From Roseimicrobium gellanilyticum (lineage in GTDB: Bacteria; Verrucomicrobiota; Verrucomicrobiia; Verrucomicrobiales; Verrucomicrobiaceae): a stretch of DNA of 64,000 bases. Each line of letters opens with the position of its first letter. The stretch's first letter is position 1. The position numbers and the translations under genes are program-made. The stretch lies in NCBI RefSeq assembly GCF_003315205.1, contig NZ_QNRR01000001.1, forward strand, positions 992,001 to 1,056,000. The letters are read 5' to 3'. Below, one piece after another: positions 59,874-64,000 of this stretch. The notes below the pieces were generated by a model. It made no database searches and was not told the DNA's origin. It saw only the letters and a program-made list of their open reading frames with translations.

Positions 59874-61834
59874 AGAATTCGCAAAAAGCCCCTCCAGATA
59901 CCAACCGCTGGTTGCCCGCACGTCTCGTGCTGGTGACGGTGGTGTTGCTGGGCTGCTTCGGCGCTGTTGCCTGGAGGTTGCATCAGGTTCAGGTGAAGGA
60001 GCACAAGCTGTGGCTCGCTCGCACGGAGGCGATGCTCCGTACCAAGCGCGTGCTGCCCGCGATGCGCGGCCCCATCCGTGATCGCAATGGTGAACTGCTG
60101 GCGCATGACAAGGTGCTGCACCAGCTCTGGGTGCACACGCATCGCATGCGTGACATCAATGACGTCACCGCCCGCCTCGCCATTCTCGAGAAGCGCGCAC
60201 CCAAGGCCATCTCCCGCGAGATGGAACCGGAGGAGATCTTCACGCGCTATCGTCAGCACATTGCCCGGTTGCTGGCGTGCACGGTGGAGAATACGACTGA
60301 GCCATCGCAGGGAGCGTTGGCGGAGATGGAGCGCGTGCTGACCCGTGAAGACCGCAAGGAGTTCGCCTGGCTTGAGCCCATGACAGAGGACCAGGCGGCG
60401 AACTGGCGCACGATGCTGGAGCAGAATCGCATCGTGGCCGTCACCATGCGTCCATTCGTCCGCCGTTGCTATCCTTCGGAAGATCGGCTTACGCATGTGC
60501 TGGGTTATGTGAATGACCGGTACGCGGATCCAACGACAGGAGATCTCATCAGCAATGATGCGCTCGCCTTGCATCCCCAAGCTCGCCGTTTGCAGGTAGG
60601 CTTGGAAGGCATCGAGGCGGTGTTCAATGCCGAGTTGACCGGCAGCGATGGCTACCAGTGGATCGAGCGCGATCGCAAGGGGCGGGAACTTACCGCCTTC
60701 CGCGGTGAAACGGCGCAGCCCGCCCATGGGCATGATGTCATGCTCACCATCGACCTGCACTTGCAGGACGCCCTGGAAGAAGTGCTGGAGGAGGCCAATG
60801 ACTACTACCGGCCGAAGCGCATCATCGCCGTGCTGGTGGAGCCAAACAGCGGCGAAGTCCTCGCGATGGCGAGCCGTCCGCATATTCGTCGCGATGCGGC
60901 GAATGGCGTGACGCCGAATCTCGCCGTGAGCACCCCGTATGAGCCAGGTTCCGTGTTCAAGGTGGTGACTTATGCGGCGGCCTTCGATGCAAAGCTGGCC
61001 TGGCCCAATGAGATGCTGAACATCGATCCTTCACTGCGCACCTTTGCGAAGCTGAACATCAGCGATCATTGCCAGAGCAATGTCAGCGTGATGCAGGCCT
61101 TTGCGCAGTCGAGCAACCGCGCCGCCTATCTGCTTGCTGCCCGGCTTGGAGAAAAGCGCTTCCTCAAGAGCGTGCGGGACTTCGGCTTCGGCGCACCGAC
61201 GGGAATTGATCTCACGAATGAATCAGGCGGTGTGGTGCACAAGCCTGGCACACCGACGTGGGATGGCCTTACCTTCTCGCGCATGGCCTACGGACACGCC
61301 ATGACGGTCACGCCTTTGCAGATGTGCATGGCCGTGGCGGCGATTGCGAATGGAGGCAAACTGATGAAGCCGCAAATCGTGAAGGAGATTCGCGATGAGA
61401 AAGGGGATCTGGTGCGTCAGTTTGAGCCTCAGGTGGTGCGCCGTGTGTGCAGCGATAAGACCGCGAAACTCATGACACAGGCCATGGTGGGTGTCGTGGA
61501 GAATCCCAAGGGTACCGGTGCTCGCGCGGCCGTTGATGAAATCATGGTGGCCGGAAAGACCGGGACCTCTCAGCTCTACAAGTCAGTCGGTCGTGGAGGT
61601 GTGCATGAAGGTCACTACTGCGTGTCCTTTGCCGGGTTTGCCCCAGCGGACAATCCCAGCTTGTGCGCCATCATCGTGGTGGACGATCCCTCCGAGTCGG
61701 AGGAGACCGTGAGCGGCGGCAAGCTCGCCGCACCCATCTTTGCCCAGCTCATGGATCGCTGCTTGCGGACCATGGCCATCGCTTACAACGGCAAGACCGT
61801 AACCGCATCCGATCGCAAAGGAGAAGGACAGTGA
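59870..61834 (+). CDS. ftsI: Division-specific transpeptidase (class B penicillin-binding protein)
   Basis: A 654-residue bitopic protein. A short cytoplasmic tail and one span (LVLVTVVLLGCFGAVAW) precede a pedestal domain starting at RGPIRDRNGELLA. The transpeptidase has the SxxK motif at 361-364 (GSVFK), SxN at 414-416 (SSN) and KTG at 563-565 (AGKTGTSQLY). It crosslinks septal peptidoglycan in the periplasm. Starts as ATGA over the ftsL stop and ends as GTGA over the murE start. Length is slightly above E. coli FtsI (588) because of an insert in the pedestal. Confidence 0.93.
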   Translation: MKNSQKAPPDTNRWLPARLVLVTVVLLGCFGAVAWRLHQVQVKEHKLWLARTEAMLRTKRVLPAMRGPIRDRNGELLAHDKVLHQLWVHTHRMRDINDVTARLAILEKRAPKAISREMEPEEIFTRYRQHIARLLACTVENTTEPSQGALAEMERVLTREDRKEFAWLEPMTEDQAANWRTMLEQNRIVAVTMRPFVRRCYPSEDRLTHVLGYVNDRYADPTTGDLISNDALALHPQARRLQVGLEGIEAVFNAELTGSDGYQWIERDRKGRELTAFRGETAQPAHGHDVMLTIDLHLQDALEEVLEEANDYYRPKRIIAVLVEPNSGEVLAMASRPHIRRDAANGVTPNLAVSTPYEPGSVFKVVTYAAAFDAKLAWPNEMLNIDPSLRTFAKLNISDHCQSNVSVMQAFAQSSNRAAYLLAARLGEKRFLKSVRDFGFGAPTGIDLTNESGGVVHKPGTPTWDGLTFSRMAYGHAMTVTPLQMCMAVAAIANGGKLMKPQIVKEIRDEKGDLVRQFEPQVVRRVCSDKTAKLMTQAMVGVVENPKGTGARAAVDEIMVAGKTGTSQLYKSVGRGGVHEGHYCVSFAGFAPADNPSLCAIIVVDDPSESEETVSGGKLAAPIFAQLMDRCLRTMAIAYNGKTVTASDRKGEGQ

Positions 61835-63348
61835 AGATTCGTGACCTAATCAAAAACCTGGAAAAACCCGTCGTGAGCGGCAGCCTCGATACCGAGGTGG
61901 AATCGCTCACCTATGATTCACGCAAGGCGAAGGCCGGTGCCGTGTTTTTCGCCCTGCGTGGCAGCAAGACGGACGGCCATGACTTCACGGGCAAGGCTCT
62001 GGAGCAGGGCGCTTCCGCCATTGTGGCTGAGACTGCGCCACCCGATGACTGCAATGCCGTGTGGCTCCACGTGAAGAACAGCCGCATCGCCCTCGCGGAG
62101 ATGGCCGAGGCGTTCTATGATCATCCCGAGAAGAAGCTCAAGCCAGTAGGCGTGACTGGCACCAATGGGAAGACTACAACGGCCTTTCTCCTGCATCACC
62201 TGATGAATCACGCGCAGATCCGCTGCGGTCTTCTCGGTACGGTGGTCTTTGATACCGGGGGCAATCTGAAGCCTGCGACGCACACCACGCCGGAGTCCCT
62301 GGAACTCCAGGGACTGCTGTCGGAGATGGTGCAGAATGGCTGCCGCGCCGTGGCCATGGAGGTCTCCTCGCACGCCTTGCATCAGCATCGTGTGCATGGT
62401 GTGCCGTACGAGGTGGCCATCTTTTCAAATCTCACCCAGGACCACCTCGACTATCACGGCACGATGGAGGACTACTTCATCGCGAAGATGAAACTCTTCG
62501 AGATGACCGCGGCCCATCCCAAGGGCAAGCTCATCATCAACATCGATGACAAGTGGGGGCGTCTGCTGGCAGATAAGTTCCAGTCGCATCCCGGGCTGGT
62601 GACGTACGGCTTCGGTCCGCTGGCAAACTTCCGGGTGGGAGATCCCCGGTATGAACTCACCGGCACGACGTTTGAGCTGCATCACAAGGGGCGCCAGTTC
62701 CTCGTGCGCACGCCGTTGATTGGCCAGTTCAACGTGTACAACACTGTGGCTGCGGTCGCAGGCGCGTATGCCGCGGGTTGCAACCTGCGTGAGGCCGTTC
62801 GCGCCATGGCGCAGGCACCGCAGATTCCAGGGCGCATGGAGCGTGTGTCTCCAGATAACAGCCGCTTTCACGTCTTCGTGGACTACGCTCATACGCCGGA
62901 CGGCTTGGTCAATGCGCTCTCCACAGCACGTGCGCTTCGTCCTTCGCGCATCATTACGGTCTTCGGCTGTGGTGGCGATCGCGATCGCCTCAAGCGTCCC
63001 CTCATGGCCAAGGCCGTGGAGGACAGCAGCGACGTGTGCATCCTTACCAGCGACAATCCCCGTACGGAGGATCCGCAGCGTATCATGGAAGATGCTCGCA
63101 AGGGCTTCACCCGCGAAAGCCATGTGCTCGTCGTGGAGCGCAAGAAGGCCATCGACACCGCACTGCAAGGGGCGCGGGATGGGGACATCATCGTCATCGC
63201 AGGCAAGGGCCATGAGCCCTATCAGGACATCCAGGGCGTGAAGCATGACTTCGATGACCGGAAGATTGCCCGCCAGCTTCTTGATCGCAATACGCGCATC
63301 AAGGGTGAGATCCGCCTGAAGAAACAGCAGGAGGGGGGGCGCCCATGA
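61831..63348 (+). CDS. murE: UDP-MurNAc-tripeptide synthetase, meso-diaminopimelate type
   Basis: Five hundred and five residues from GTG 61831, which overlaps the ftsI stop (GTGA) and has AAAGGAGAAGGA upstream. TGTNGKTTT (109-117) is the ATP loop of Mur ligases. AMEVSSHALHQHRV holds the carbamate/magnesium region. DNPRTEDP (about 408-415) is the DNPR motif that marks meso-diaminopimelate rather than lysine as the added amino acid. The enzyme acts in the cytoplasm on UDP-MurNAc-L-Ala-D-Glu. It overlaps murF by 4 bp. Confidence 0.95.
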   Translation: MKIRDLIKNLEKPVVSGSLDTEVESLTYDSRKAKAGAVFFALRGSKTDGHDFTGKALEQGASAIVAETAPPDDCNAVWLHVKNSRIALAEMAEAFYDHPEKKLKPVGVTGTNGKTTTAFLLHHLMNHAQIRCGLLGTVVFDTGGNLKPATHTTPESLELQGLLSEMVQNGCRAVAMEVSSHALHQHRVHGVPYEVAIFSNLTQDHLDYHGTMEDYFIAKMKLFEMTAAHPKGKLIINIDDKWGRLLADKFQSHPGLVTYGFGPLANFRVGDPRYELTGTTFELHHKGRQFLVRTPLIGQFNVYNTVAAVAGAYAAGCNLREAVRAMAQAPQIPGRMERVSPDNSRFHVFVDYAHTPDGLVNALSTARALRPSRIITVFGCGGDRDRLKRPLMAKAVEDSSDVCILTSDNPRTEDPQRIMEDARKGFTRESHVLVVERKKAIDTALQGARDGDIIVIAGKGHEPYQDIQGVKHDFDDRKIARQLLDRNTRIKGEIRLKKQQEGGRP

Positions 63349-64000
63349 TCCCGCTCACCGTCCAGATGGTGGTCGAGTTCTGTGAGGGCAAGCTCATCAA
63401 AGGCGATACCCAGCGCATCTGCCGTAGTGTCAGCACAGACTCGCGCAAACTCGTGGCGGGTCAGCTTTTCATCGCTCTTGTGGGGGACAAGTTCGATGGT
63501 CATGACTTTGTGAATCAAGCCTCGCAAGCTGCCGCCACCGCAGTGGTGGTAAGCAAGCTGCCCGCGGATGCAGGCTCACTGAGCTGTGCCGTGATCGAAG
63601 TGCCGGACACATTGGTCGCGCTGCAGAAGCTCGCCGCGCGCCATCGCCAGCTTCTCAAGCCACTCATCGTTGGTATCACTGGCAGCAATGGGAAGACCTC
63701 CACCAAGGACCTCACGCTTGCCGTGCTGCGAAAGAAGTACGAGGCCATGGCCACCGCCGGGAACCTGAACAACCACATCGGTGTGCCCCTTACGCTGCTC
63801 AGCATGGAGGAACCCCAGAATTGCGGGGTGGTGGAGATGGGCATGAACCATCCTGGGGAGATTGCTCCACTGGCCGAAATCGCCCGTCCGGATGCTGCCA
63901 TCATCACGAATATCGGCATTGCCCACATCGAGTACATGGGCTCACGCGAAGCCATTGCTCTGGAGAAGGGGACGCTCGCGGAGGCCGTGCATGAGAAAGG
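63345..64000 (+). CDS. murF: UDP-MurNAc-pentapeptide synthetase, 5' part only
   Basis: The first 218 residues or so are visible; the gene runs off the right edge. Start ATG 63345 overlaps the murE stop (ATGA) and has GGAGG upstream. The N-terminal domain (VSTDSRKLVAGQLFIALVGD) is followed by the ATP loop GITGSNGKTSTKDL, and AGNLNNHIGVPLTLL with GVVEMGMNHPGEI are MurF signatures. It adds D-Ala-D-Ala to the UDP-MurNAc-tripeptide. Order and overlaps are those of a standard dcw cluster, with mraY, murD and others expected beyond the window. Confidence 0.94.
   Translation, partial: MIPLTVQMVVEFCEGKLIKGDTQRICRSVSTDSRKLVAGQLFIALVGDKFDGHDFVNQASQAAATAVVVSKLPADAGSLSCAVIEVPDTLVALQKLAARHRQLLKPLIVGITGSNGKTSTKDLTLAVLRKKYEAMATAGNLNNHIGVPLTLLSMEEPQNCGVVEMGMNHPGEIAPLAEIARPDAAIITNIGIAHIEYMGSREAIALEKGTLAEAVHEK

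Noticed and set aside
59114-60883. Minus-strand open frame of 589 codons opposite rsmH, ftsL and ftsI.
   Set aside because: It lies wholly antisense to three genes with clear motifs, is rich in Arg/His/Gln as expected from an antisense frame of G+C-rich coding DNA, and shows no domain.

Overview
The window looks like a chromosomal segment of a Gram-negative, diderm, G+C-rich bacterium, most probably a member of the Verrucomicrobiota (Verrucomicrobiaceae-like). The reasons are several outer-membrane barrels and signal peptides, a formylglycine sulfatase, a PEP-CTERM surface protein, a pseudopilin-like protein of the kind abundant in the Planctomycetes-Verrucomicrobia group, and a division/cell-wall cluster with a meso-diaminopimelate-type MurE. 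The lineage is an inference from gene content; no rRNA or tRNA gene is present. No CRISPR array, IS transposase or prophage was seen.

Layout. 1-4.3 kb: the 5' part of an ABC ATPase, a secreted sulfatase, a GRDP/TIGR04222-type membrane protein and a hypothetical. 4.4-11.9 kb: a transition-metal (probably zinc) acquisition island of two divergent operons. Leftwards run a His/Glu-rich outer-membrane barrel, a ZnuA-like binding protein, a small anchored protein, a His-tailed ATPase and a permease. Rightwards run a pseudopilin, a PEP-CTERM protein resembling actinobacterial metal-transporter-associated surface proteins, and a COG0523 GTPase. Three copies of one 23-bp dyad lie between them. 12.0-16.9 kb: pstSCAB with a divergent OprP-like porin. 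17-18.9 kb: an AsmA-like protein. 19.1-27.8 kb: a molybdenum region (modABC with its own barrel, a ModE-like regulator, moaA) that also holds a methyltransferase and an ArsR/outer-membrane protein/rhodanese group.

27.9-31.8 kb: one large MT-A-T-C NRPS-like gene. 31.9-34.3 kb: a Lys-rich DksA-like protein, bL33, bS18 and FolE2, all apparently zinc-independent forms. 34.3-36.5 kb: an autotransporter-like gene flanked by a 91-bp repeat of the folE2 3' end, suggesting an old integration. 36.5-47.2 kb: housekeeping and hypothetical genes (MBL-fold hydrolase, NagB fused to a degenerate PIG-L domain, KDPG aldolase, PurC, SLC13 permease, HIT protein) plus a repeat-bounded GxxExxY element. 47.3-57.8 kb: a large TPR protein, a frameshifted EEP-family lipoprotein, a YcxB-like protein, PurL, PurQ and a zeta-toxin-like kinase with an unknown helical partner. 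58.5-64.0 kb: the start of the dcw cluster, rsmH-ftsL-ftsI-murE-murF, with overlapping start and stop codons at most junctions.

How it works together: three successive solute importers (metal, phosphate, molybdate) each sit beside a dedicated outer-membrane barrel, so uptake across both membranes is encoded locally. The metal island is the most unusual part. Its operator array, His-rich barrel, pseudopilin and anchored surface protein suggest a surface relay feeding the ABC importer and a cytosolic metallochaperone.
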